From positions 50,012,001-50,076,000 of the forward strand of contig JAFFJZ010000004.1 of NCBI GenBank assembly GCA_018340375.1: 64,000 nt of DNA. The letters run 5' to 3'. The notes under the pieces were generated by a model, which saw only the letters and a list, made by a program, of their open reading frames with translations, did not search any database and had not been told where the DNA came from. Source of the DNA: Gonatopus flavifemur (taxonomy: Eukaryota; Arthropoda; Insecta; Hymenoptera; Dryinidae). Made by a program: the position numbers and the translations under genes. Shown here one piece after another: positions 1-11,361 of this stretch; the stretch's first letter is position 1, and each line of letters starts with the position of its first letter.

Positions 1-183
1 GTCAGCTGTTCGTAGTGGCATCCCTGTATCCACGGTATAGCAACGTCCCGATTGGTCAACTGCGAATGGCTATAACTCTAAAACTAGGCCTCAGATCAAA
101 ATTTGCCAAAGGAAAAATCTTCTCCAAATCACCTCAGGAATATTCTCACCGCGGGACTTCATGACGTTCTGACTCACCCTGTA
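1..183. repeat. Fragment of a repeat ending in CACCCTG-TA
   Basis: The stretch has no long reading frame. It ends in GACTCACCCTG followed by TA. Similar CAGGGTG-type ends flank the inverted-repeat elements at 23914 and 44308, so this may be the end of a TA-inserting DNA element whose other end lies left of the window. No partner end is visible. Confidence 0.3.
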
Positions 184-420
184 TAATAACGATTGTAGAA
201 CACTGAGTAATGTGAAGAAAAGTTTCAATAATGTTTCTTGAAATTTCGTGAAACGTCGCTGAAAGTTCAGTAATATTCAGATTCATCGATCGAATATAAT
301 ACTATTCACTGAACCTCCGAATCGCTCTCCTCTCAGTGTATGTCGCAGAGTGATATGCATAATTTTTCAATAATATGATTTGAGAATGTATTCTCATGGA
401 TAAAAATTGTTTTCTCAGAC

Positions 421-610
421 CTCGCAAAATACTGCACTAATAAAAGTTACATGATTAGGAATTAGTGTAGTATTTTGCGAGTTCCGAGAGAATGATTTTC
501 ATTCCAGCAAAAAATCTGGAATTGAGAAGAATAAAAAATTTCAAAATTCGAATTGAAGAGGATTAAAAAAAATAGGGAATTTTCTATTTCGATTCCAGAT
601 TTTTTGCTGG
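421..610. repeat. Two neighbouring hairpins in non-coding DNA
   Basis: Positions 421-440 and 462-481 are inverted copies differing at one base. Positions 504-522 and 592-610 form a second inverted pair built on a CCAGCAAAAAATCTGGAAT-type arm. No coding region or target duplication is apparent. The rest of 184-1282 is AT-rich and shows nothing I can assign. Small fold-back elements are the likeliest explanation. Confidence 0.5.
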
Positions 611-1532
611 GATTGATCGGGATGTGTTTTGAAATTATATTATTGAGAAGTCATGTATGTCAATTCGCAACATTGATAATTATTGAAATCAGATTTAAAC
701 TTACGTCTTGATCAAGAATTTTCCATCGAAAATCATATACCTCAGTTTCAAAGGTTATATGGATTACTGAACAAGATATAAGTTATCCACTTGAAAATTT
801 TCCTAAAAGAAAGCTATATAAACATGAGTTTGTTCGTGGCATGTAAGCCAAAGACAATCAATGTCGTTCTATTTGGCGATATTTGACAAACGTTTGTGTA
901 CAAAACATTATTATTGGAAACAAATTCAGTAACATAATGGAAAATGGAAAATAGAATACATGAAACCGTCATCCTCTTCATCTGGTATGTTTATTTTGAA
1001 GAACGATGAAGTATTCACACATACAAGACCATGTATATAATGAGCATCGGTTTTTATATCATTATGTATCGTGATTTCCAAAGTATATATAGAAAGAGAA
1101 GATTGATTATTATTCCTAAGTATTTCTAGTTTTTTGATTTAGTATTTTGGAAATTTTTTATTCCATGTCGAATCAATTTTATTCAGCTGTGAATTTTTTT
1201 TCAAATGTATTCACACAAGAGTAACTTGAGAATACTCAGTTTATAATTATGCTTATTTCATCCAGCATACAATGACAATTTTATCATTCATGAAATGGGG
1301 GGATACGAACGGTATCCAAACGGTCAATACGTGTAGACATCAGCTCTCGAATTTTATATAAAATAAGTGTGTTGCAGTTCTTCGTTTTTTGTATAGTGAT
1401 GTGCCAAAGGTGTTTCAGTCCTTGTGTATCTCATCTGTGAAATTGGTTTTGTCGCACATGTTTCATAGTGGGTTTGATGCGACAAAATATTCTACATATT
1501 TCGATATTCAACAAACGCCGACATATTAGATC

Positions 1533-2813
1533 ATGGGAGAACAAATCAATTCACAGGTCGATAAGATGGCATCTGCCTTATCTTCACCTAACTTGGAGTT
1601 ATCAAACCCTACTACGGATGTATCTACCCATGGTAATCATCAGGTGGAAGATGAGACTGATGATGAAGATAATGAATCTTACCACACACCTATGCAGGAG
1701 AATAAAAAACGGAGAAGAGGTCGTCCAAAAAATGTAGATTTATTGATGGCAAATAGAACCAGGACAAATTCTATATCTTCACTGTTTGAATTTGAAGGAA
1801 AAAAGAAAACACAAGTAGAAGAGAGATAGAAGAAGTCTTTAGATACAACTACCTCGACTTTACCTAACAGCGACCTCACTCCTGAGCTCACGGAAGGAAA
1901 AACCTCAACAATAACAAATATGAATCAAATTATGTTGAAAGGGAATGAAAACACTGTTTCAAACTCTGTAGATTCAAATATTTTGGAACTTATCACTGAA
2001 ATCAAAGAGATGAGACAAGAGAATAATGAAAAGTTCAATATTCTAGAATCGAAAATAGATAATAACTTGGAGAATTTGAAATTAGAACTTCACAAAAAAG
2101 ATACTGAATGGAAGAATAAATGGGAAGAATTGAACGGTAGAATCTCGAATTTAGAGGAATTGTCAAATATAAAATCTCTCCAAGAAACAACTACGAATAC
2201 CGATATAAACAAAAGTACTTCACACGTGACAAATTTGGAAGAAAATATCAAATTGCTGGAACAAGAAACAGAAAATATGGAGAAAATCATCGAAGCCCAA
2301 GAAAAACAACGTAGGAAAATGAATTTAATCATTAAAGGATTAGAGCTCTCTAGCTCCAATCTGAAACAAATAGCAGACTCCTTTCTTAAAGATCATTTTG
2401 AAATACAAGGCATAGCTCTGGATGTAAGTGCAATAGGAAAAAATAAACAAATTTTAAAAGTGAAACTCTCGGAATACGAAGATAAATTAAATATCATGAG
2501 AACAAAGTCGAAGAAATTGAGAGGTGAGAAAGTTTCCATCGAAAATGACCTGTCGTAGAGTGATAGAGAAGTTCAACGAGATTTACGTAAACAAGTTAAA
2601 GAACGGAGAGAGAAGGGCGAACGTGTGCAGATAAGAGGAAATAAAATTATATCTGGTAATCAATCAACGCAAGGCATGGATAAGAGGCTGTCACGAACGC
2701 CAAGAGGTAGGAGACAAGAAACTATAACGCCAGTAAGTACGAAATTAGACTTAAACTACCAGGGAAATCCATCGAAAGGGTCGGGAAGTACGCAAGCGAA
2801 GAATTTTTTATGA
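1533..2813 (+). pseudogene. LINE ORF1, coiled-coil RNA-binding-type protein, two nonsense codons
   Basis: One frame runs from the ATG at 1533 to the TGA at 2811-2813 (427 codons including stops), broken only by TAG at 1827-1829 and TAG at 2556-2558. The N-terminal part is acidic and then has a basic KKRRRGRPK-like stretch resembling an AT-hook. The middle (about 1960-2330) is rich in Glu, Lys, Asn and Leu with heptad spacing, suggesting a coiled coil. The C-terminal part is basic. No CCHC zinc knuckles are visible. ORF1 proteins of LINEs bind element RNA and assemble the particle; that role is inferred from position and coiled coil. Its stop codon overlaps the ORF2 start as ATGA. Confidence 0.75.
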
Positions 2814-5800
2814 GATCAGACTCCCTGCATCTAGTATTTTGGAATACTCAAGGATTCAAAAACTTCAAAGAGATAGGAAAAAATGAAAGAATGGATATAA
2901 TGTGTATTGTTGAAACTTGGCTCACTAAACCTCAAGATCACCTTAATTTGAAAGAAGATTATAATACAATTTGGTCTAACGCTATAAAAGAGAAGAGTAG
3001 AGGTAGAGCCAGTGGTGGATACCTAATACTAATAAAAAAACACCTGAAGTTTGAAACGTTAGATCACTCTGAAGATTGGGCGTTCATCAAAATAGTAAAT
3101 GGCAACCAAAAATTTATAGTCGGATTCGTATATTTCGAGCCCAGTTTGAAGATAAAAATTCAATTGGATCTATTCAAGGAGTCTATGGAGAATGTTCAAA
3201 CTAAATACCCAAATTACCAACTTTTATTATTGGGAGATTTCAATGCACGCGTCGGGGAAAGGAACCAACTACCACAAGAAATTGCGGAACTTTTCAATAT
3301 TCCAGAATCCAGAATGTCCAATGATAAAACCGTCAACTCAAGAGGGGAAACATTGCTTGATTTCATGCAGGAATACGGAATGGTGCTGATAAATGGGAGA
3401 CTCCCAGGTGACATACCAGGAAGAATTACATTCTGTTCATCAGCTGGAACAAGTACCATAGATCTTGTTTGGAGTAACTCAATTGGTCTTGAAGTTATCA
3501 AAGACTTGAGGGTGAATCAGAATTGCGATATCTCTGATCACTTCCAAGTATTATTAGAGATAAAGAATTTAGGCAACAATTCAATGTCAGATGAGATAGA
3601 TGTATCGACAGAGGTGAGTTTAGAGGCAAAAGGGTCAACACTCAACTGGAATCAGGATCATGTCTTGTCATATATGAATGAGTTAAGATTTTCGGAATTG
3701 CTATGCATTAATTTTAACATTGAATCAATTGAGAATATCTATGAGAATTTTCGCAAGGCTATTACGTCAGCAGCTGAGGATTCTCATACGTATAAAGAGA
3801 AAAAAAAACGGAAATAAAAAGAAAGCGATTGAAGCAAATAAGAATAAGCAATGGTTTGACTCAGAATGCCATGTAATGAATTCATTAGTTAAAAAACAGT
3901 TGAAAAAGTGCAGGAAAACAAATTTTGAAAATCAAAATAGGTTAACGTATATTGGTTTGAAAAAGCAGTATAAAAACTTAATTGCATCAAAGAAAAGAAA
4001 TCACGATCAAGAAATAATTAACCAACTAAATTGTACTAGCAGACCATCTGAATTTTGGGCGACGATAAACAAATATAGAAGTAAAATATACAACAAACCG
4101 GTGATTACTTTCAAGGAATGGGAAGCATTCCTTGATGGAATTTATGACCCAAGATCTGATGTTATTTTTGAATATTACGGAGTGTATGACCCAATCCTTG
4201 ATGCAGATATTACAGCCAATGAATTACACGCAGCATTATTTCGCAGTAAGTTAAAAAAAGCTCCAGGGTATGATCTAATTACAAATGAATTTCTCAAAAA
4301 TCTCCCCGAAAACTGGACCTTATACCTAAATACGATGTTTAATAAAATTCTAAGAGAGGAGATAACACCAACAGCTTGGTCAAAAATCATCTTAACTATG
4401 ATCTATAAAAAAGGGGAGAAGACTGACCCTGGTAACTATAGAGGTATAGCTCTAGTGAGCAGCGTAACGAAGTTATTCACTAATATCATACGGGAAAGAC
4501 TAGTACATTGGGTGGAAATTAATCATATCATACCAGAGAATCAATCAGGATTCAGGAAGGGAAGGAGATGCTTAGATAACATCTTCACCCTGCAATCAAT
4601 ACTTCAGCTATATGCTGGTAGAGGTAAAAAGATTCTGGTAACGTTTGTTGATTTTAAAAGAGCTTTCGACTCAATCCCTCATAACATCCTGTGGGAAAAA
4701 CTTTACAAACTAGGGATTAGCCCAAAGATAATTCGAATCTTGAGTCAATTGTATAATGTGGCTACAATGCAAATTAAACAAGGGAACCAGTACACTAAAA
4801 CTATAGACATTACTCAGGGTGTCTTGCAGGGGGAGATGCTGAGCCCTCTTCTCTTCTCTCTCTTTCTGGCGGATATGGAAGATTTCTTCAGACGTAGGGG
4901 TCTCAGAGGATTGGACATGGACCGGTTTGTTGATATTTTACTGTTGTTATACGCAGACGATCTCGTGTTCTTCTCCTACTCACAAATTGATCTGATCAAA
5001 AAACTGAAAACCTTGCAAGAGTACTGTTCCATGTATGGAATGAAAGTAAATATTTCCAGAACGAAAATCATGGCTTGTCAAAAAGGAGGGAAAACCAAAC
5101 TTTACCCACGATGTATGATGATGGAATAGAATTAACAAAAGAATACGTATACTTGGGGATCTCAATCAGTAGCTCTACACTAGGTCCTCAAGCCGCTCAG
5201 GCAGCTGTCATGAAAAACAAAATTGCAATTCAAGGAGTGAACTCGGTGGTAGGGAGATCCAAAACTAATTCTATAAAATGTATTAACACACTACAAGAAA
5301 GCTTATGTACATCACTATTATTATATGGATCCCAAATATGGGGGCTTCAATATCTAAACTTTGCAGAGAAAGCACAGATGGAATTCTTTAACAGAATTTT
5401 TCATTTACCGAGAAACACTAGTCATGTTGCATTGAGATTGGAATTAGGAATAAAAAGTATTATGCTAAAAATATTTAATTTGACTTGGAACTGGTTTATA
5501 AAAGTGTTGAAAATGGCGGAGTAATAGAGAAAAGAATAGCGCTGAAGAAATCTGTGTACATAGGTTTTGTAGATATACAAAAGGCTTTCGATAATGTGGA
5601 CTGGGAGAAGATGTTTGCGATCCTGAAGAAGGTGGGAATAAATTATAAAGATAGAAGAATAATATACGAATTATATAACAATCAAACTGCAATAATAAAC
5701 ATAGAGGGTCAGGAAGGGGAAGCACAAATAAGAAGAGGGGTGAGACAAGGATGATCATTATCGCCACTGATTTTCAATTTATATATAGAAGAAGCAATGA

Positions 5801-7294
5801 ACGAAGTGAAGGGGGAAATTCAATCGAAATTACAGATTCAGGGAGAAAATATAAGTATGTTGAGATTCGCGGATGACATAGCTATACTTGCCACGAGTAG
5901 TACTGAGTTGGAAAATATTCTCAACACTATGAGAACAATATTATTGGAGAACTATTGTATGAATATAAATAAAGACAAAACAAAATTCATGATGTGTACA
6001 GCAGCGGAAACAGCTAGAAGAACGAAAATCAAAATAGATACCGAGACAATTGAACAGGTGAAAGAATTCAAATATCTAGGAAGCATAATTACAGAAAACG
6101 GCAGAAGCGAAAGAGATATAAGAGCAAGAATAGCACAAGGGAAACAGGCTTTTTACCAAAAGAAACAGTTATTATGCTAAAAAAATATAAGCTTGGAAGT
6201 AAGGGAGAAATTCTTGAAAAGTTACGTTTGGAGCACAGCACTATATGGTTGCGAAACTTGGACAATGGGGAAAACTGATCAACGAAGACTTGAAGCTTTT
6301 GAAATGTGGTGTTGTAGGAGAATGCTCAGAATAAAATGGATAGACAAAGTCAAAAATGAAGAAGTACTCGAGCAGATAAATGAAGAAAGAAATCTTTTGA
6401 AACACATCGTGAAAAGAAGAAGCAATCTTATAGGACACACATTACGGCATGAGAGTTTATTGAAAACAATATTGGAAGGGAAAATGAATGGTAAAACTGG
6501 TAAAGGTAGAGCTAGAGCAAGTTATATGAAGCAAATCGTACAAGACAAGGGATGTAGTAGATATGTAGAAATTAAACGTTTGGCGGATAATAGACAGGGG
6601 TGGAGGGTTTCATCAAACCAGTCGTAAGACTGATTACTTCATGATGATGGCGGATCATAGATTTCCTAGAATATGTCTTTTGAAACAAGTAGAGATGTAT
6701 AAAAAACAAGGAATTAGGAACAAATATAATTGGATAAGTATGTTTGCAGAAATTTTAAAAAAGATTGAATATGAGGACCTCTTATTAGATCTTAGAGTAT
6801 CCACCTGGGAGAATGCCTCAAATGAAGTTTTTCAGAGTGTTGAAAATTATATGGTGCGGCAAGATGAAGAAAAATATAGAAAACTAGAATCATTGCACTG
6901 CAAAGTGCCTAGGGACAAACTTGGCATGATAAATTTTCTTACTGAGAGAGTACCTATTCATATGATTAGGATTTTTCTTCAATGTCGCCTTGCATCCAAA
7001 TATGGTGACATAAAATTCGTATGCAATAGCCATTGTTATAGATTTAAACAAACAGAAAATTGTCAGATATGTAATCTACAGGAACCCGAAAACCTGTCAC
7101 ATTTCTTTTTAAGATGTCCTATATATCGTCATTATAGAGGAATATATTTGAATAAATTCATAACTGAATACAAAATTGATAATATAGAAAACTTATTCAT
7201 AGTGGATAGCCTAGACTGTATAAAGGCTATAAAGGCTATTTATTATTACGTTGTAAATAGCTGTAAATTGCATGCGTTTTGTTTAAATGAGTGA
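2810..7294 (+). pseudogene. LINE ORF2: endonuclease and reverse transcriptase, broken
   Basis: Residues from 2810 show an apurinic-like endonuclease: a FWNTQG start, the VETW motif, LGDFNAR, and the terminal SDH near 3535. Reverse transcriptase follows in another frame from about 3800 to 5129, with the YRGIAL, GFRKGR, FVDFKRAFDS and YADDLVF motifs; the two active-site Asp of YADD are present. Around 7020-7120 is a C-terminal Cys/His cluster of the zinc-knuckle kind. Breaks are a frameshift in the A-run near 3800, a second between 5075 and 5129, and the nested insert at 5521-6646. Apart from that insert, the frame before and after it is the same. The protein nicked target DNA and copied element RNA into it. 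Confidence 0.88.
5521..6646 (+). mobile_element. 5'-truncated RTE-like LINE inserted in ORF2
   Basis: The insert is flanked by an 8-bp duplication ATGGCGGA (5513-5520 and 6647-6654) and ends in a short ATG-repeat tail, as RTE-type elements do. It encodes the second half of a reverse transcriptase (FVDIQKAFD, FADDIA) and the C-terminal region with ALYGCETWT, typical of RTE/BovB-like elements. The reading frame is broken by TGA at 5752-5754, where the sister copy at 47.4-49.3 kb has TGC, and by TAA at 6178-6180, which the sister copy shares. It starts abruptly inside the RT domain, so it is a dead-on-arrival copy. The RTE assignment rests on motifs and tail, not on a search. Confidence 0.85.
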
Positions 7295-7385
7295 TTCTGT
7301 TCATATCTACACCCCCTTGTAGTGAGGAATGTATTTCTTTATATACAATAAAAAATCTATCTATCTATCTATCATTCATGAAATG

Positions 7386-8050
7386 AAATAATAGTATCCA
7401 ATAATTATGCGACGTATAAAATATTCATGGCTTTTGGAAAAAAATTCTTAAAGTTATAATTTTCCTTCGGAATTGCAAAGATTTTCCGTATCACATTTTT
7501 CATGGAGTAGAATATATTCAAGGTAATATAAGTTAGATTTAGGAAACGAATTCCCACATACCCTCCTTATAATTATGCCGGTATTGTTGAATGTACCGTT
7601 CTTATTTTATTACCCATAGCGAGGGAAAATTTATTAACCCCACATTCACAAAAATTATTCAGAATGGATTGTGATAAGTATTTTGTTTCCAGAATAATCA
7701 TGCTACTAGAATGTAATTATTCAATGACTAGAAATGATTTTCTACAATTTAATTCATGATGATTATTACCTCATAAAATTCACGAATTTTTTTGTGAAAT
7801 TTGTGAAGTGAATAGTATTTAGTTGTAGGCGTTAACATTTTTTAATTTGAAATTGGATTATTTATTGAAGGATCATAATTTTCACTAAAAATCGAGCTTC
7901 ATTTTTCTCTGTGCCCACACTCATCAATCATTATTTGTAACAGAAAATCAAATATATTTTTTAGATTTAAAATATCACAAACACAAAAAAAAATACAAAT
8001 TGCAACTATTCATGTTCGACGAGACCAATCATCTAGTGGATTGAGATGGG
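7386..8050. other. AT-rich spacer, no gene seen
   Basis: After the LINE's right target duplication there is about 660 bp of AT-rich sequence with no reading frame worth calling. It should contain the 3' flank of the T1 transposase gene, because that gene's last coding part ends at 8051 on the minus strand. I could not identify the T1 terminal repeat here. Confidence 0.4.
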
Positions 8051-8527
8051 TTATTCCACATCATTCATCTCATGCATTATGTGGTAAACTAGTATATTGA
8101 TTATTGCCATTACAAGAAATGTGTATAATGGTGTCGGATCTATCAAATCTGCGAACGAGATAAAATGAAGTGCACTCTCTTCATACACTGGTGATTCAAC
8201 AACATAAGCGTCTTTATGAATATCAAATTCAATCGTTTTTATGACATTAAATGAAAGATAAATATTTTCATCTTTACAAAGAAAATAACGCGCTAAACCG
8301 AATATTGGAAAATGATCATGAATGCCAACATATATCACACAAGTTTTCAATTTGTATGATAAACCATTAAATTCAATCCATTTGTACACCTTGGAATTCG
8401 CTTGGGGTACATCAACTGGTAAATGATAGTTATCAACAATTCTGCCGTACAAGTTAAGAAGACACTTAAGTCTGTTCAGCCTTGAACGGAGATAATCGAC
8501 GAAAACGATTTCCTTACGAAAAGACAT
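8051..8527 (-). pseudogene. T1 transposase gene B', C-terminal fragment
   Basis: This minus-strand frame aligns by eye with the C-terminal part of the T2 transposase (21802-22303). Both have a KWIEF/KWLEI-like segment, a stretch ending in RIKC or LARYF, and a HAYVVE motif. It is the last piece of gene B' and ends in its own stop. No catalytic residue is expected in this part. Upstream, about 8530-9350 holds no matching coding sequence, so an insertion probably separates this piece from the next at 9366. Confidence 0.6.
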
Positions 8528-8529
8528 TG

Positions 8530-9350
8530 AAAAATATCATTTCAATAAATGTTTAAACATTTTTAACGTGAAATGATCACTCTCTTTCCGATTCCGTAAA
8601 AAAATTCCAACTTTTTTGTTATTGGCACTGAGAAAAACGACATGCGTTTGTTCATTTAGAACAATACAAGGGAAAAAAGCACTCAAGTCGACACAAGGGT
8701 ATTTTACTTGTAAAAGCGCCTGTGTCGTGTTCGCCTCACAAGCGAAGAAACACCTCAAGTCCTAAGTCGAGTGCCGTAGATTATCATGATTTCTAATTTT
8801 TCGAATCTTCTCATTGCTTATTAACCTTCTGCCTACACTCTGGTCCACACTAACCGAGACAGTTTGTGAATTCTTGGAAAAATTGTTATTTCATTCGATA
8901 TCCTCGGCTTGTTAAACATTACATGATGATGTTGTTGAGGGTTTTGGTGATCAATTGAAAAAGACTCAGTTGGAATTGATGTAATTGGAATGGAAATATG
9001 AACTGAAAATCTTTTGATGAAAAGAATAATGTATAAGCGGAGGGTTAAATCAATCGACATAGGACTTTTTCTAGTTGTAATGTAGCGCCCAGCTTGAGCA
9101 ATTTACAACGGAAGGAAAACTTATGTTCTGATCTATTTCAACTTCTTGTATTCAAGGCTGATTCTCGACACTTTTACAAATCAAGAAGAACCTAAGCCGA
9201 CTTAGGTTCGCTCTCAGTTGTAAATTGATGATGAACGAGCGTTTCTTCACGCCAAATACAACTTTTACAAGACTTAGGTCTTTTTTCATCAGGGATGAAC
9301 GAATTTCCGTCGCATAAAACTTGCAATAACGCGAATACTATTCATCTTTC
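8530..9350. repeat. Probable non-coding insertion between two T1 transposase pieces
   Basis: The stretch interrupts the gene B' sequence between its GPI-containing piece and its C-terminal piece. It contains several CTTAGG/CCTAAG motifs (near 8756, 9190 and 9270) in both orientations and short frames without recognisable content. I could not define terminal repeats or a target duplication, so the limits are approximate. Confidence 0.35.
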
Positions 9351-9365
9351 CTAATTTTCGTTTCG

Positions 9366-9657
9366 TCAAATAGATTCAGAATTCTCTTCCAAATCGATTG
9401 ATATCAAAATCTCATTTTCGTCAAAAAAGTGACTTAAGTGCCTTTTTAATTTGTGCGGCAGAATTGGGCCAACCTCCAAATTCAGTTTCAAATTGGTCTC
9501 ATGTAAAAAATCGAAGCATGCACGGAATTGGCTCTTAACTGCAATCGAATAGGGAAGATTGATTCTATTATCGGTGACATGTGCTATTTTTTCAATCCTG
9601 CATGTGTTCCTTCGAAACGCATGCACCAAAAATTCTGCAATGAACCAACTTTTTGCA
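9366..9657 (-). pseudogene. T1 transposase gene B' fragment before the C-terminus
   Basis: The minus-strand frame contains a Cys/Arg-rich segment followed by a SIAVKSQF and a VGPI motif. These correspond to the SACKKN, TIAIKHQL and VGPVI positions of the T2 transposase near 21670-21785. It continues directly from the fragment at 10858-11361 once the TA-flanked element 9660-10855 is discounted. Only this homology supports the call. Confidence 0.6.
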
Positions 9658-9659
9658 TA

Positions 9660-10855
9660 AGGTAACTGACCCTATTAGTGAACATTTAAGGACATAGGCA
9701 CTCTAAATATAAATTATTTCAAGAATAATTTCTTTAAAATGAATTTCCACGAGTAAATAAGGTATATTGAGCATTTCAATTTCCTCTTACCGTGATTTTT
9801 TATTCATTTTCTGAGTGATAACAATAAAAATAATGAAATTAATAAAATGTTAACAATACCCCCATTAGTGAACGGGTCGCATGAATTAGTGAACGCTGAT
9901 TGACCCCATTACTGAACGCGTAGAATCTGAGGCTGCTCAGATGAGTTATTATCACTTCCTTGATGATATTCGAAATATATTCTGTGCACATTCTAATGAG
10001 ACCTTTTCATAGGTGCTATGCATATTCATCGAACGTATGTAATCGAATATATGACGGGACGTCAGTCGAACGTCGATTGAATGAATATCGTACATTTCAA
10101 ATGTACTATGTACGTTCTAAGTATATTTAAAACAGTCTTATTCGTATATTCTATGAACTTTCATGATATGTTCTTCGTATCTTATCCTCAAAGTCTACCA
10201 ACGTTTTTATTTCATATATACTTTGAACTTCTGTTGCTGCTTGAGTTACTTTGGCAAAAAAAATTGTGAATTTCAAGTAGAGTTTATAATTTCACATGTT
10301 TATTACAATCTTTGGAGGAATTTATAGATTGATTGAAAAATTATGCGCATTATGAGAATTCATGAAAAAATTTTCCTAGAGTAGATACCTATGATATGAA
10401 TTGTTACGTTTATTCGTTCAGTAATAGATTCACCGATCATTTTCGTGTGTGTATTCCTGAACGCGCAATTTTCTAGGTTAGCGACTGACAGTTATTGAAA
10501 ATAACCCCATATTATCTTAATTTGAATAATATCAATAGATTGGATACATAAAATAGTTCAATGGTCGCATTAATACTATGAAAATGCACAATTGAAAAAA
10601 TGTCCATTCTTAACTCACCTTGTAAGATTCACGAAGGCAAAGCTCGTTGTGACACTCGGCATGAATCTTTATTTATTTCGTGAATTACATTTTCCTTTCT
10701 TCCATTTGTTTCCACATTCATCACGAACAATAATGTTTGAAGATTGGAATAATCTTCACAGCACGTAATAGGTAAACACTTCTTGTTCGTCAAAGAGGTT
10801 TTATTATCTCGAGGTTCACTAAAGGGGTCGCGTTCGCTAATGGGGTCAGTTACCT
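9660..10855. mobile_element. TA-inserted non-autonomous DNA element with repeated GACCCCATTA-type motif
   Basis: The ends are inverted copies beginning AGGTAACTGACCC, and both sides carry TA (9658-9659 and 10856-10857), as in Tc1/mariner-type insertion. No transposase is encoded. The motif CCCCATTAGTGAACG and close variants recurs at both ends and again around 9859-9920, giving subterminal direct and inverted copies that look like transposase-binding sites. The element splits the T1 transposase gene. The superfamily is inferred from the TA duplication alone. Confidence 0.75.
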
Positions 10856-10857
10856 TA

Positions 10858-11361
10858 ATATAGGTACGGATAATACGTTACGAAATGAAATTCGGATTTC
10901 CATTTTGCTTCGGTAATATTTAAGTATAGTGTGCGATGCTCTTCAATCAAAGTTTCTAACAACTTATCGATACCAACTTCACAATGAGATGACAATAAAA
11001 TCCCCATTAAAATTGACACAAGAGAGTATATAATTCTCAAGAATTATGATTTTTTAAAACGTAGTCACCTACGATGAGACCGAAATTTCTTGCAAAACAC
11101 ATCATTTCAGCTGGTTTGAAACTAATTTTGCGTTTGGTCAAAATCATATCTTCTGTAATGATTGGAGGTCGATTGCCTATCTGCACATATCCATAGTCGA
11201 AACTTTGAATTAATGAATTTGAAGTATCTAATTTTATAAATTTTGAAACAAATATTAGATCATGGATAATAATGACAAAATCGTAGTTGCATACTCCCTC
11301 CAACATATCATGCATAATATCAACAGCATAATTCTCCACCACATGAAAAGAAGGCAATTGC
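10858..11361 (-). pseudogene. T1 transposase gene B' fragment with the DIMHD motif
   Basis: The minus-strand frame begins at the T2 insertion point and contains DIMHDMLEG, matching DIMHDVFEG in the T2 transposase near 21130. After it comes a KPAEMMCFARNFGLIVGD segment matching the T2 SAAEMACFVRYFGLLVGD. The frame then runs through a Glu-His-containing helix (LIEEHRTLYL) into the TA-flanked element at 10855. The Asp of DIMHD is a plausible catalytic Asp of a DDE transposase; this is inference from conservation between the two copies. A stop or frame change lies near 11040. Confidence 0.65.

Larger units (their letters stand above)
1298..7370 (+). mobile_element. Full-length non-LTR retrotransposon with a nested RTE-like insert
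   Basis: The element is bounded by a perfect 15-bp target-site duplication (ATCATTCATGAAATG at 1283-1297 and 7371-7385). It has a 5' leader, ORF1 (1533-2813), ORF2 (2810-7294, with apurinic endonuclease and reverse transcriptase domains), a short 3' UTR with AATAAA, and a (TCTA)n tail at 7356-7370. The layout and microsatellite tail fit an apurinic-endonuclease LINE. The reverse transcriptase looks CR1/L2/R1-like, but I cannot fix the clade. It is dead: ORF1 has two in-frame stops, ORF2 has two frameshifts, and a 1126-bp element sits at 5521-6646. Exact boundaries show it inserted as a complete copy. Confidence 0.9.
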
